A DNA stretch of 64,000 nt from Bacteroidales bacterium UBA5507 (GTDB lineage Bacteria; Bacteroidota; Bacteroidia; Bacteroidales; Lentimicrobiaceae), in the NCBI GenBank assembly GCA_002426195.1, contig DIOT01000041.1, positions 70,578-134,577 on the forward strand. The letters run 5' to 3'. The notes beneath the pieces are model-generated. The model was not told the origin of the DNA. It searched no databases and was given only the letters and a program-made list of their open reading frames with translations. How positions within the stretch are numbered: position 1 is the stretch's first letter; each line of letters opens with the position of its first letter. Shown here piece by piece: positions 17,131 to 24,575 of the stretch. Both the position numbers and the translations under genes were made by a program.

Positions 17131-17646
17131 ATGGAAAAGAATGATAGCAATCGCTTGAACTTCGAAACTGTAATAGAAATTTTTACCGACTATCTTGAGA
17201 GTAATGGGCATAGAAAAACGCCTGAAAGATATACTATACTGAGAGAAATCTATTCTACCGAAGGGCATTTCGACATCGAATCCTTATATGTAAGGATGAA
17301 AAACAACCGTTACAGAGTTAGCAGGGCAACATTGTACAATACAATTGAGCTTCTGCAGAATTGCAATCTGGTAACCAAACACCAGTTTGGGAACAATTAC
17401 GCGCAATATGAGAAATCGTTCAAGTTCAGGCAACATGACCACTTTATTAATATAGAAGATGGTTCAGTACTTGAATTCTGTGACCCCCGTATCCAGGAAA
17501 TTAAATCTTCAATAGAGCGCATTCTTGGGGTTAACATAACAAGCCATGCCTTAACCTTCTATGGTTATATGAATAAGAGCAAACCCAAGCCAAAAAGATC
17601 AATTGAAGAGAATACTACCGAAGCATTCGACGTTGCCGAAAACTAA
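17131..17646 (+). CDS. Fur-family transcriptional regulator lacking the zinc CxxC motif
   Basis: The 171-residue protein has the Fur winged-helix (about residues 14-85: RKTPERYTILREIYS, VSRATLYNTIELLQNCNL) and a dimerisation domain with HDH at 102-104 and His139 in SHALTFYG. In most Fur proteins the residues after HDH form CxxCG; here they are Asn107 and Asp110, so the structural zinc site is absent while the regulatory-site histidines remain. The C-terminal tail also lacks cysteine pairs. It follows rel/spoT by 100 bp and precedes purA by 135 bp. It could respond to iron, manganese or peroxide; the sequence does not decide this. Confidence 0.88.
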   Translation: MEKNDSNRLNFETVIEIFTDYLESNGHRKTPERYTILREIYSTEGHFDIESLYVRMKNNRYRVSRATLYNTIELLQNCNLVTKHQFGNNYAQYEKSFKFRQHDHFINIEDGSVLEFCDPRIQEIKSSIERILGVNITSHALTFYGYMNKSKPKPKRSIEENTTEAFDVAEN

Positions 17647-17781
17647 TTTAATTGGTCATTATCTGCTGAGCATCGGCGTTTTTTTCTTATTATTGCATTA
17701 AATCCGAAACCTTCTTTCGGAGCATGTTTAATTGCTAACTGGATCATTTTTTAATCTGCAAGTTGCTATAAATCATTTATA

Positions 17782-19083
17782 ATGAAAATTGATGTCTTAC
17801 TGGGCCTGCAATGGGGCGATGAGGGAAAAGGGAAAATAACTGACGTACTAACACCTCAATACGATATAATTGCAAGGTTTCAGGGAGGCCCTAATGCCGG
17901 TCACACCCTTGAGTTTGATGGCGGAAAGCATGTTCTCCATACCATTCCTTCTGGAATATTCCATAAAGAAAAAACAAATGTTATTGGAAATGGCGTTATT
18001 ATTGACCCATACATACTTTCACAGGAACTAAAGAAGCTCCGTGATAAAGGATTATCACCCGAAAAGAACCTCCTGATTTCCAAAAGGGCACATTTAATTA
18101 CCCCTACACACCGTCTTCTCGATTTCGTATATGAAGATTCAAAGGGCGCATCAAAAATAGGCTCAACTTTAAAAGGAATCGGACCAACTTATACCGACAA
18201 AGTTGCAAGATCGGGCATCAGGATTGGCGATACACGTTTACCCGGATTTAAAGAAAAATATTATCAGCAGCAGGAGGCACACTTCAGAGTGATCCGCTCA
18301 TTTGGATATGATCCCGCTGAACTGACAATTGAATCAATGAAGCTTCATGAATATGAAGCTCAGTGGTTCGACGGCCTTTCATATATTAATGATATTCCGC
18401 TTATCGACAGTGAACTGTTTATTAATGAAAGCATAGCGAACGGTAAAAAAATATTGGCAGAGGGTGCACAAGGTTCCTTGCTTGATATTGACTTCGGGAC
18501 TTATCCTTTTGTTACTTCATCAAATACAATCACTGCAGGTGTTTGCTCAGGTTTGGGCATCTCCCCTCAAAAGATCGGCAAAGTCTTTGGAGTATTCAAA
18601 GCATATTGTACCAGAGTTGGTAGTGGCCCTTTCCCTACACAACTTGACGATGAAACAGGTGACCAGTTAAGAGTTAAGGGAAACGAATTTGGCTCTACTA
18701 CCGGACGACCACGTCGTTGTGGCTGGATCGATCTTCCGTCATTAAAATATTCAGTCATGCTTAACGGCGTTACTGATTTGGTAATGATGAAATCAGATGT
18801 GCTCGATGAATTATCCGAAATCGGTGTTTGCACGGAATACAGAATAGATGGTATAAACTATTCTTTCCCACGGTATGAGTCAATCTCTGATGATGTGAAA
18901 CCGGTATACACATATCTCAAAGGCTGGAAATCATCAATCATTAATGTGAAAAAGTGGAATGAACTGCCCGAAGAGTTTAAAGATTACATCCTATATATCG
19001 AAAATAGTCTGAATGCTCCAATTTCTGTTGTTTCACTGGGACCTGAAAGAAGCCAGACAATAATCAGAAAGCAAGACAGGTAA
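17782..19083 (+). CDS. purA: Adenylosuccinate synthetase
   Basis: The 433-residue protein opens with LLGLQWGDEGKGKITDVL, the GTP-binding loop of PurA, and has FQGGPNAGHTL, GIGPTYTDKVARSGIRIGD, AEGAQGSLLDIDFGTYPFVTSS and TGRPRRCGWIDLP. It joins IMP and aspartate using GTP, the first committed step to AMP. PurA of several bacteria is inhibited by ppGpp, and the rel/spoT gene lies two genes upstream. The start of ccmB is 17 bp after the stop codon, so read-through into the ccm genes is likely. Confidence 0.98.
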   Translation: MKIDVLLGLQWGDEGKGKITDVLTPQYDIIARFQGGPNAGHTLEFDGGKHVLHTIPSGIFHKEKTNVIGNGVIIDPYILSQELKKLRDKGLSPEKNLLISKRAHLITPTHRLLDFVYEDSKGASKIGSTLKGIGPTYTDKVARSGIRIGDTRLPGFKEKYYQQQEAHFRVIRSFGYDPAELTIESMKLHEYEAQWFDGLSYINDIPLIDSELFINESIANGKKILAEGAQGSLLDIDFGTYPFVTSSNTITAGVCSGLGISPQKIGKVFGVFKAYCTRVGSGPFPTQLDDETGDQLRVKGNEFGSTTGRPRRCGWIDLPSLKYSVMLNGVTDLVMMKSDVLDELSEIGVCTEYRIDGINYSFPRYESISDDVKPVYTYLKGWKSSIINVKKWNELPEEFKDYILYIENSLNAPISVVSLGPERSQTIIRKQDR

Positions 19084-19100
19084 AACCAAAATATGAAGAT

Positions 19101-19757
19101 TTGAAAGAAATTTCCGAACTCATAAAGAAAGATTTTTTACTGGAACTAAGGCAGAGATATGCCATAAATGCCATCTTACTTTATGTAGTTTCTACAGTGT
19201 TTGTTGTCCAACTGGCGTTTGGAAGAATAATTGACGCAAACACATGGATTACCCTCTTTTGGATTATTATGCTATTTGCAGCTTTCAATGCTGTAAGTAA
19301 GAGCTTTCTGCAGGAACACCAAACCCGATGGCTATACTATTTTACATTGGCCTCTCCTCAATCAATTATACTTTCAAAGATAATATACAACAGTATCCTT
19401 ATGGTTCTGCTCGGATTCCTAAGCTTGCTGTTATATGTATTGTTCATGGGAATGCCCGAGTTTAACCATGCAATACTTTATCCTGTTTTTATACTTGGAT
19501 GTATAGGCCTGGCGTCAACCCTTACAATGGTTTCTGCAATAGCCTCCAATGCCGGGAATAACATGGCGTTAATGGCTATTCTTGGGTTTCCCATAGTATT
19601 GCCTCTGTTACTTTTGGTAATAAATTCATTCAAAATTGCATTAAGTGCTGAAATTTTTACACTTCAGTTAATAAAAAGCATAGGTTCGTTGTTCTTAATT
19701 GATACCGTTGTTGTTATAATGGCTGCATTGCTTTTTCCTTATCTTTGGCATAAATAA
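19101..19757 (+). CDS. ccmB: Heme exporter protein B (cytochrome c maturation)
   Basis: The 218-residue integral membrane protein has about six hydrophobic spans and the CcmB N-terminus (ELIKKDFLLELRQRYAINAILLYVV) with HQTRWLYYFTLASPQSIILSKIIYN. CcmB is the membrane part of the CcmAB ABC transporter in system I cytochrome c maturation, working with CcmC and CcmE to release heme. Translation must begin at the TTG at 19101: no in-frame ATG or GTG lies between the purA stop and the conserved N-terminus, and the ATG at 19093 gives only a three-codon peptide. No ccmA partner is visible nearby. Confidence 0.9.
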   Translation: MKEISELIKKDFLLELRQRYAINAILLYVVSTVFVVQLAFGRIIDANTWITLFWIIMLFAAFNAVSKSFLQEHQTRWLYYFTLASPQSIILSKIIYNSILMVLLGFLSLLLYVLFMGMPEFNHAILYPVFILGCIGLASTLTMVSAIASNAGNNMALMAILGFPIVLPLLLLVINSFKIALSAEIFTLQLIKSIGSLFLIDTVVVIMAALLFPYLWHK

Positions 19758-19775
19758 AACTTAAAAGCATTTCTT

Positions 19776-20441
19776 ATGCTCAGAAACTGGTGGTGGAAAT
19801 TACTCGGTTTATTAGCGATAATCTATTCGATAATTGCAGGACTGACTATACAGGTCCCCAAACTGCCTGTGATATACCAAACAATAAGAAATCTGTTTTT
19901 CCACGTTCCTCTGTGGTTTACAATGTTTGTGATGTTTGGTACATCGCTGGTATATAGCATAAAATATCTCAATAAACTTAAACCGGGAGATGATGTAGCT
20001 GCATCTCAATCAGTAAATACCGGGCTGTTTTTTGGATTACTCGGACTTCTTACCGGCATGATATGGGCAAAAAATACTTGGGGCGATTATTGGACTAACG
20101 ACCCACAATTAAATGGAGCAGCTGTCAGTATTTTGGCATACCTCGCCTATAATGTACTACGTGCTTCGATCGATGAGAGAGCCTTGCGGGCCAGAGTGTC
20201 TGCGGTATACAACATATTCAGCTTCATGCTTCTGGTAATATTTCTGGGAGTGCTGCCACGACTAGCCGATAGTTCCCTTCATCCGGGAAAAGGAGGCAAC
20301 TCATCCGCAATGGCCGATTTAGATCCTGCTATGAGATTAGTATTTTATCCTGCCGTGGCCGGATGGATAATCATAGGCTTTTGGATCCTTGAAATCCGTA
20401 AGCGTAAAAGAAAACTCGAAATGTTTTTAGAACAATCCTAA
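19776..20441 (+). CDS. ccmC: CcmC-type cytochrome c assembly protein
   Basis: The 221-residue membrane protein has six probable spans and a tryptophan-rich periplasmic segment WAKNTWGDYWTNDPQLNGAAV, the WWD-type heme-handling motif of the CcmC/CcmF/CcsA superfamily. His in FFHVPLW and in SSLHPGK are candidates for the external heme ligands. CcmC loads heme onto CcmE in the periplasm. It starts 18 bp after ccmB and is followed by ccmD, so the order B-C-D-E is the usual one. The size fits CcmC rather than the much longer CcmF. Confidence 0.93.
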   Translation: MLRNWWWKLLGLLAIIYSIIAGLTIQVPKLPVIYQTIRNLFFHVPLWFTMFVMFGTSLVYSIKYLNKLKPGDDVAASQSVNTGLFFGLLGLLTGMIWAKNTWGDYWTNDPQLNGAAVSILAYLAYNVLRASIDERALRARVSAVYNIFSFMLLVIFLGVLPRLADSSLHPGKGGNSSAMADLDPAMRLVFYPAVAGWIIIGFWILEIRKRKRKLEMFLEQS

Positions 20442-20450
20442 TAAAGAAAG

Positions 20451-20621
20451 ATGATGATTGGTGATGATAAGTTTTTTGTAGTAGCATTGGTTTTGGCCAT
20501 AATATTTGCCGGTTTGGCGGTTTATCTTATTATGTTAGATATCAAGCTTTCAAAAATTGAGAAACGAGTGATGCAGAAGAATGCTACTGCCACGTTAAAT
20601 CAATTAGCTGAGACAAAATGA
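20451..20621 (+). CDS. ccmD: CcmD-like small membrane protein
   Basis: A 56-codon reading frame starts with ATGATG nine bases after the ccmC stop, and its TGA overlaps the ccmE start (ATGA). It encodes one hydrophobic span (FFVVALVLAIIFAGLAVYLIM) followed by a basic stretch (KLSKIEKRV). This is the size, topology and position of CcmD, which stabilises the CcmC-CcmE heme complex. CcmD proteins are poorly conserved, so the call rests mainly on position and topology. Confidence 0.8.
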   Translation: MMIGDDKFFVVALVLAIIFAGLAVYLIMLDIKLSKIEKRVMQKNATATLNQLAETK

Positions 20622-21022
20622 AAAAGGTACATATACTTTTATTAATTGTTCTGGTTGCTGCAGTAGGAGTGGTCCTCAGTCTTTCAACCAATACATCTAC
20701 CTATGCAGGTTTTAACGAAGCCAAACAACATCAGGGCAGAGAATACCATGTAATGGGCAAATTGAGTGAGGGCAAGCCAATAGAATATGATGCCCTCAAG
20801 GATGCCAACAGTTTTTCATTTACAATGATTGATGAGGAAGGGACTGAAATGCTTGTCAGGTATAACGACAGCAAACCACAGGACTTTGAAAAACTTGACC
20901 AGATTGTGGTAATAGGCCAAATGAAGAATGGGTATTTCGAAGCTCATAAAATGAACCTGAAATGCCCATCCAAGTATAATAACAATCAAGTACCTACGGA
21001 ATTTACAGAAACAAGTTTCTGA
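20618..21022 (+). CDS. ccmE: CcmE-type periplasmic heme chaperone with a CxxxY motif
   Basis: The 134-residue protein has an N-terminal membrane anchor (residues 4-21), then an OB-fold domain (VMGKLSEG, FSFTMIDEEGTEMLVRY, DQIVVIGQMKNGYFEAHKMNLKCPSKY). In E. coli CcmE the heme is bound to His in an HxxxY motif; here the aligned segment is Cys116-Pro-Ser-Lys-Tyr120, the CxxxY form known from archaeal and some delta-proteobacterial 'system I*' CcmE proteins. It would accept heme from CcmC and pass it to the cytochrome ligation step. No ccmF or ccmH follows: the next gene is on the opposite strand, only 24 bp away. Confidence 0.88.
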   Translation: MKKVHILLLIVLVAAVGVVLSLSTNTSTYAGFNEAKQHQGREYHVMGKLSEGKPIEYDALKDANSFSFTMIDEEGTEMLVRYNDSKPQDFEKLDQIVVIGQMKNGYFEAHKMNLKCPSKYNNNQVPTEFTETSF

Positions 21023-21046
21023 AAATAACCAACCCGGATTAATCGT

Positions 21047-21619
21047 TTACTTTTCTGCAGGAGGGTAAATAAATTCAATCCTCAAATCATCTACAAGAAG
21101 TTCACCGGTTTTATTATTCATAGCGTAAACTTTCACTACGTCATAGATATCGAGTTTGTCGGGCAGGTTATATGTGCTTTCAATTTTATGCCATTCGCCT
21201 GGAGTGACAAAAAGTGAATCTGCTACATAAGCCTTATAGTATTTATCTCCTTTCACCGAGACTACTAACCTTGCTTTAGATTCGGGCTGTAAACCATAGC
21301 AGTATGCAGAAACCTTAACCTGCTTAGGTACTTTATGTTCTATTAAACTAAAAGCACTCTCAAATAAGAAACTAAACTGATTAACAGAGTCTATTTTACT
21401 GCAATATTTACCGGAATGTGCGGATGTTTCTACAAGAGTCGACATATTTTTCCAGTTGGAGTTGGATACTTTAGCCAGAGAGTCAGGATTATCCATACCT
21501 GTAAAGAAGATTTTCGAATAGGAGCCATCGGAAGTCCCCGGTTGCTTTGGTGAATTACATGATGCAATAATTAGCATAGAAGCAATTAAAGCAAATCCAT
21601 TCAATGTTGTGATTTTCAT
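21047..21619 (-). CDS. Lipoprotein of unknown function
   Basis: The 190-residue protein has a signal peptide with lipobox IIAS-Cys21, so it is probably lipid-anchored. The mature part is mostly beta strands, with strings such as ETSAHSGKYCSKID and VYAMNNKTGELLVDDLRIEF that resemble carbohydrate-binding-like jelly-roll domains, and it ends at PPAEK. No catalytic motif is seen. It is convergent with ccmE and divergent from rocD, and it has its own TATCTTTG -7 box. A role in binding sugars or envelope stability is only a guess from the fold pattern. Confidence 0.7.
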   Translation of the reverse strand: MKITTLNGFALIASMLIIASCNSPKQPGTSDGSYSKIFFTGMDNPDSLAKVSNSNWKNMSTLVETSAHSGKYCSKIDSVNQFSFLFESAFSLIEHKVPKQVKVSAYCYGLQPESKARLVVSVKGDKYYKAYVADSLFVTPGEWHKIESTYNLPDKLDIYDVVKVYAMNNKTGELLVDDLRIEFIYPPAEK

Positions 21620-21647
21620 GTCTGATAGGTTGATGATTTTTGCGATG

Positions 21648-21655
21648 CAAAGATA
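21648..21655 (-). promoter_or_regulatory. Bacteroidota -7 box for the lipoprotein gene
   Basis: CAAAGATA on the plus strand is TATCTTTG on the minus strand, an exact TAnnTTTG match 28 bp before the start. Confidence 0.5.
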
Positions 21656-21711
21656 AAAATTGGTATTAAAATACGATTGTTATTTCCCTTAAAATTGAAG
21701 GGAATATTAAG

Positions 21712-21742
21712 TTTGCCTATTCGTTTAATAGTTATATCTTTG
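21712..21742 (+). promoter_or_regulatory. Full Bacteroidota promoter of rocD
   Basis: TTTG at 21712-21715 and TATCTTTG at 21735-21742 are separated by exactly 19 bases, the consensus arrangement. The expected start of transcription near 21748 supports translation from ATG 21788 rather than ATG 21677. Confidence 0.8.
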
Positions 21743-21787
21743 CCTTCTATTGTTGTAATTGACAATCACTTAAAACATAATTCTATC

Positions 21788-23011
21788 ATGATCGATTTAT
21801 TGACATCAGAAAATTTAATGCAACTGGAAGATAAGTACGGTGCACACAATTATCATCCACTACCGGTAGTTCTGGCAAAAGGAAAAGGTGCTTTGGTGTG
21901 GGACGTTGAAGGTAAAGAGTACTACGACTTTCTATCAGCTTATTCTGCTGTAAATCAGGGTCACTGTCACCCAAAAATTGTAAATGCTCTAATTGAACAG
22001 GCACAAACTATGACCTTGACATCACGTGCATTCTTTAATGATTCACTTGGTGTTTATGAAAAGTACATTACAGATTACTTCAAATACGATAAAGTATTGC
22101 CAATGAACTCAGGTGCAGAGGCTGATGAAACAGCCCTGAAACTTTGTCGTAAATGGGCATACAAAGTAAAAGGAATAGCCGAAAACCAGGCAAAGATTAT
22201 TGTTTGCGATGGTAACTTCCATGGAAGAACTATTACAATCGTTTCTATGTCAAGTGATCCTGAGTCTTATGGCGGATTTGGTCCATTCACTCCGGGTTTC
22301 ATCAAGATTCCTTACAATGATTTGAATGCTCTTGCAAAGGCACTCGAAGATCCTAATGTTGCCGGATTCCTTGTTGAACCAATACAGGGTGAAGCAGGTG
22401 TATTTGTTCCGGATGAAGGATACCTGAGCAAAGCTTATAAAATGTGTAATGAAAAGAATGTTCTTTTCATTGCCGATGAAGTACAGACAGGTATTGCACG
22501 TACAGGAAAGCTTCTTGCATGTGACCATGAAAATGTACGCCCCGACATACTCATCCTTGGTAAAGCATTATCAGGTGGCGTTTATCCTGTTTCAGCAGTA
22601 TTGGCTGATGATGAAATTATGCTGACTATAAAACCGGGTGAACATGGATCAACTTTTGGTGGTAACCCTATTGCAGCTAAAGTAGCAATGGCAGCACTTC
22701 AGGTTGTAAAGGATGAAAATCTTGCTGAACGTGCAGCATACCTTGGTGAAATTTTCCGTCGTGAAATAAGAAACATAAAATCCGATATGATTTCACTGGT
22801 AAGAGGCAAGGGACTGCTGAATGCAGTGATTATTAAACCAAGAAACGGTAAAGAAGCATGGGATGTTTGTTTGAAAATGCGCGACAATGGCGTACTTGCC
22901 AAACCTACTCATGGAGATATCATCAGATTTGCTCCTCCAATAGTAATCACTGAAGAACAACTTTACGATGCTATTGAAAGGATTAAAGCTTCTATATTAT
23001 CATTCGAATAA
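21788..23011 (+). CDS. rocD: Ornithine aminotransferase
   Basis: The 407-residue protein has the class III aminotransferase features: GAHNYHPLPVVLAKGKGALVWDVEG at the start, NSGAEADETALKLCRKW, the PLP-contacting DEVQTGIARTG, the PLP lysine in LILGKALSGG and a GSTFGGNPIAAKVA segment. It exchanges ornithine and 2-oxoglutarate for glutamate 5-semialdehyde and glutamate, linking arginine and proline metabolism. The upstream ATG at 21677 would add 37 hydrophobic residues not seen in the family and would lie upstream of the promoter, so ATG 21788 is preferred. Its terminator lies at 23037-23065. Confidence 0.93.
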   Translation: MIDLLTSENLMQLEDKYGAHNYHPLPVVLAKGKGALVWDVEGKEYYDFLSAYSAVNQGHCHPKIVNALIEQAQTMTLTSRAFFNDSLGVYEKYITDYFKYDKVLPMNSGAEADETALKLCRKWAYKVKGIAENQAKIIVCDGNFHGRTITIVSMSSDPESYGGFGPFTPGFIKIPYNDLNALAKALEDPNVAGFLVEPIQGEAGVFVPDEGYLSKAYKMCNEKNVLFIADEVQTGIARTGKLLACDHENVRPDILILGKALSGGVYPVSAVLADDEIMLTIKPGEHGSTFGGNPIAAKVAMAALQVVKDENLAERAAYLGEIFRREIRNIKSDMISLVRGKGLLNAVIIKPRNGKEAWDVCLKMRDNGVLAKPTHGDIIRFAPPIVITEEQLYDAIERIKASILSFE

Positions 23012-23036
23012 TTGGAGCTAGCTGATTAATAAATAG

Positions 23037-23065
23037 AAAGATCGCTCATAAGAGCGATCTTTTTT
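23037..23065 (+). terminator. Terminator of rocD
   Basis: AAAGATCGCTC and GAGCGATCTTT form a stem with a three- to four-base loop and a following T run. Confidence 0.88.
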
Positions 23066-23070
23066 AGTAA

Positions 23071-23105
23071 AAAAAAGAGGATTGCTTAATGCAATCCTCT
23101 TTTTT
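23071..23105 (-). terminator. Terminator of the susC-susD operon
   Basis: AAGAGGATTGC and GCAATCCTCTT form a stem with a TTAAT loop, flanked by A and T runs, directly after the susD stop on the minus strand. It could also act as a second terminator for rocD. Confidence 0.88.
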
Positions 23106-23121
23106 GATAGGATAAAAAGTA

Positions 23122-24558
23122 TTACCTGCTACCACCAGCCCACCAAACCGGCTGATTGTAAACATAACTACCATCACCATATGCACCGGCAACATTTAAA
23201 TTTGTGGTTACATCGTCAGCACCATAAGAATAACGAACCGGGAATCTGCTTTGTGCATTCAGAGGATTTGAAAGAGAAATGAAGTCTTCACCTAAGGCTA
23301 TCATCCTTCTTATGTCATTATAAGTTTGAACAGCTTCCTCTTCGTACAACGCTAAATATTTCTGATTCATGATTTCACTTAAAGCATTAGCCTGGAAACG
23401 AGGAAGAACTTCAGCTGTAATGTATGCATCAGCATCTTCAACAGTAAGACCTACTTTTACAAAAGCAGCTCTAATACCATTTTCCATTGCTGTTTGAGCT
23501 GGAGCTACTTGATCCAATCTGGCATAAGCTTCGGCTTTCAGGAATTGAAGTTCATGATAGCTGAGCAGATATGTAGGATTGGTTACAGACATTAAAGCTG
23601 AAACACCATACACACCCTGAGCCTGTTCCGGAGATCCATTCGGAGCAAAAATTAATTCTTCTGTACCAGGATATGGCATAAAGAATACTTCATCACGTGG
23701 GTCGTTACGTTCTATCAATTTATCGTGAAGACTCTGACTTGCTCCAAAATAATCACGGTCAGTGAAGAAAGTATAGAATGGGTTTGCAGTTTGTGCACCA
23801 TCATATTCAAATGCAGCATTTTCGCCTTCAGCAAATGACAGGTCAGCAAAAGTGATTACATCTTGCCAATTCGGATTTCTAAGAGCTAAAAGTGCAGTAT
23901 GACGGGCTTTCAGGCCGTTTGCAAATTTTATCCACATATCACTGTCTCCGCCAAACAATAAATCCTGACCACCAATAGAAGGATACTCGGTTTCTCTTCC
24001 GAGATTTGCAATACCTTCATTAAGAAGTCTGAAGATCTCAGTATAAAGATCCTGTTGCTTGTCGAGAACAGGTTGGAAAATTACACCAGGCTGCAGAGCT
24101 TCGCTGTAAGGAACATCTCCGAAAAGGTCGGTCAACATACCAACGTTGTATGCAGTTAGAATCTGAGCAATACCTAAAGTCTGGAAGTTGCCGGCTTCTG
24201 CACCGCCCTCTGAAGTTTTACCCATAACTATTTTAAGGTTATAGAGATTTTCATAGGCAGCACCCCACATGTTATTGTAGGTTGTTGATGAAATAGGCTC
24301 ACCGGCACGGATTTCAGCATTATACATCTGATTGTAAATACCTACATTGTACTCTGAATAAACAGAAGCATAGAAAGCAAGGTCACTACCCGAAATTGTA
24401 AATGCAGTTCTTGTAATGATGTCAGTCACCAAAAGCTTTGATGGAACATCAGATGGGTTATTCTTGTACTCATTGATGTCCTCCATTGTGTCCTTGTCAC
24501 ATCCCGCAAACATGAGAAGAAATACAGGGAGGGTCAATAATCTGATTATATTTTTCAT
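23122..24558 (-). CDS. SusD/RagB-family nutrient-binding outer-membrane lipoprotein
   Basis: The 478-residue protein has a signal peptide ending at the lipobox LMFAG-Cys20 and the SusD-like start DKDTMEDINEYKNNPSDVPSKLL. The region YNNMWGAAYENLYNLKIVM and the LKARHTALLALRNPNW helices are typical of SusD-like_2 proteins. SusD proteins sit on the outer face of the outer membrane and hand substrates to the SusC channel. It is 18 bp after susC. No glycoside hydrolase, peptidase or regulator lies in the neighbourhood, so the substrate cannot be named. Confidence 0.93.
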   Translation of the reverse strand: MKNIIRLLTLPVFLLMFAGCDKDTMEDINEYKNNPSDVPSKLLVTDIITRTAFTISGSDLAFYASVYSEYNVGIYNQMYNAEIRAGEPISSTTYNNMWGAAYENLYNLKIVMGKTSEGGAEAGNFQTLGIAQILTAYNVGMLTDLFGDVPYSEALQPGVIFQPVLDKQQDLYTEIFRLLNEGIANLGRETEYPSIGGQDLLFGGDSDMWIKFANGLKARHTALLALRNPNWQDVITFADLSFAEGENAAFEYDGAQTANPFYTFFTDRDYFGASQSLHDKLIERNDPRDEVFFMPYPGTEELIFAPNGSPEQAQGVYGVSALMSVTNPTYLLSYHELQFLKAEAYARLDQVAPAQTAMENGIRAAFVKVGLTVEDADAYITAEVLPRFQANALSEIMNQKYLALYEEEAVQTYNDIRRMIALGEDFISLSNPLNAQSRFPVRYSYGADDVTTNLNVAGAYGDGSYVYNQPVWWAGGSR

Positions 24559-24575
24559 TTTTTCTCGTTTTAAGG

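Noticed and set aside
17704..17720. Small hairpin CCGAAA...TTTCGG between the Fur-family gene and purA
   Set aside because: The stem is only six pairs and no T run follows, so it is not credible as a terminator.
19093..19104. ATG upstream of ccmB
   Set aside because: It gives only three codons before a stop in another frame; the TTG at 19101 is the only in-frame start that keeps the conserved N-terminus.
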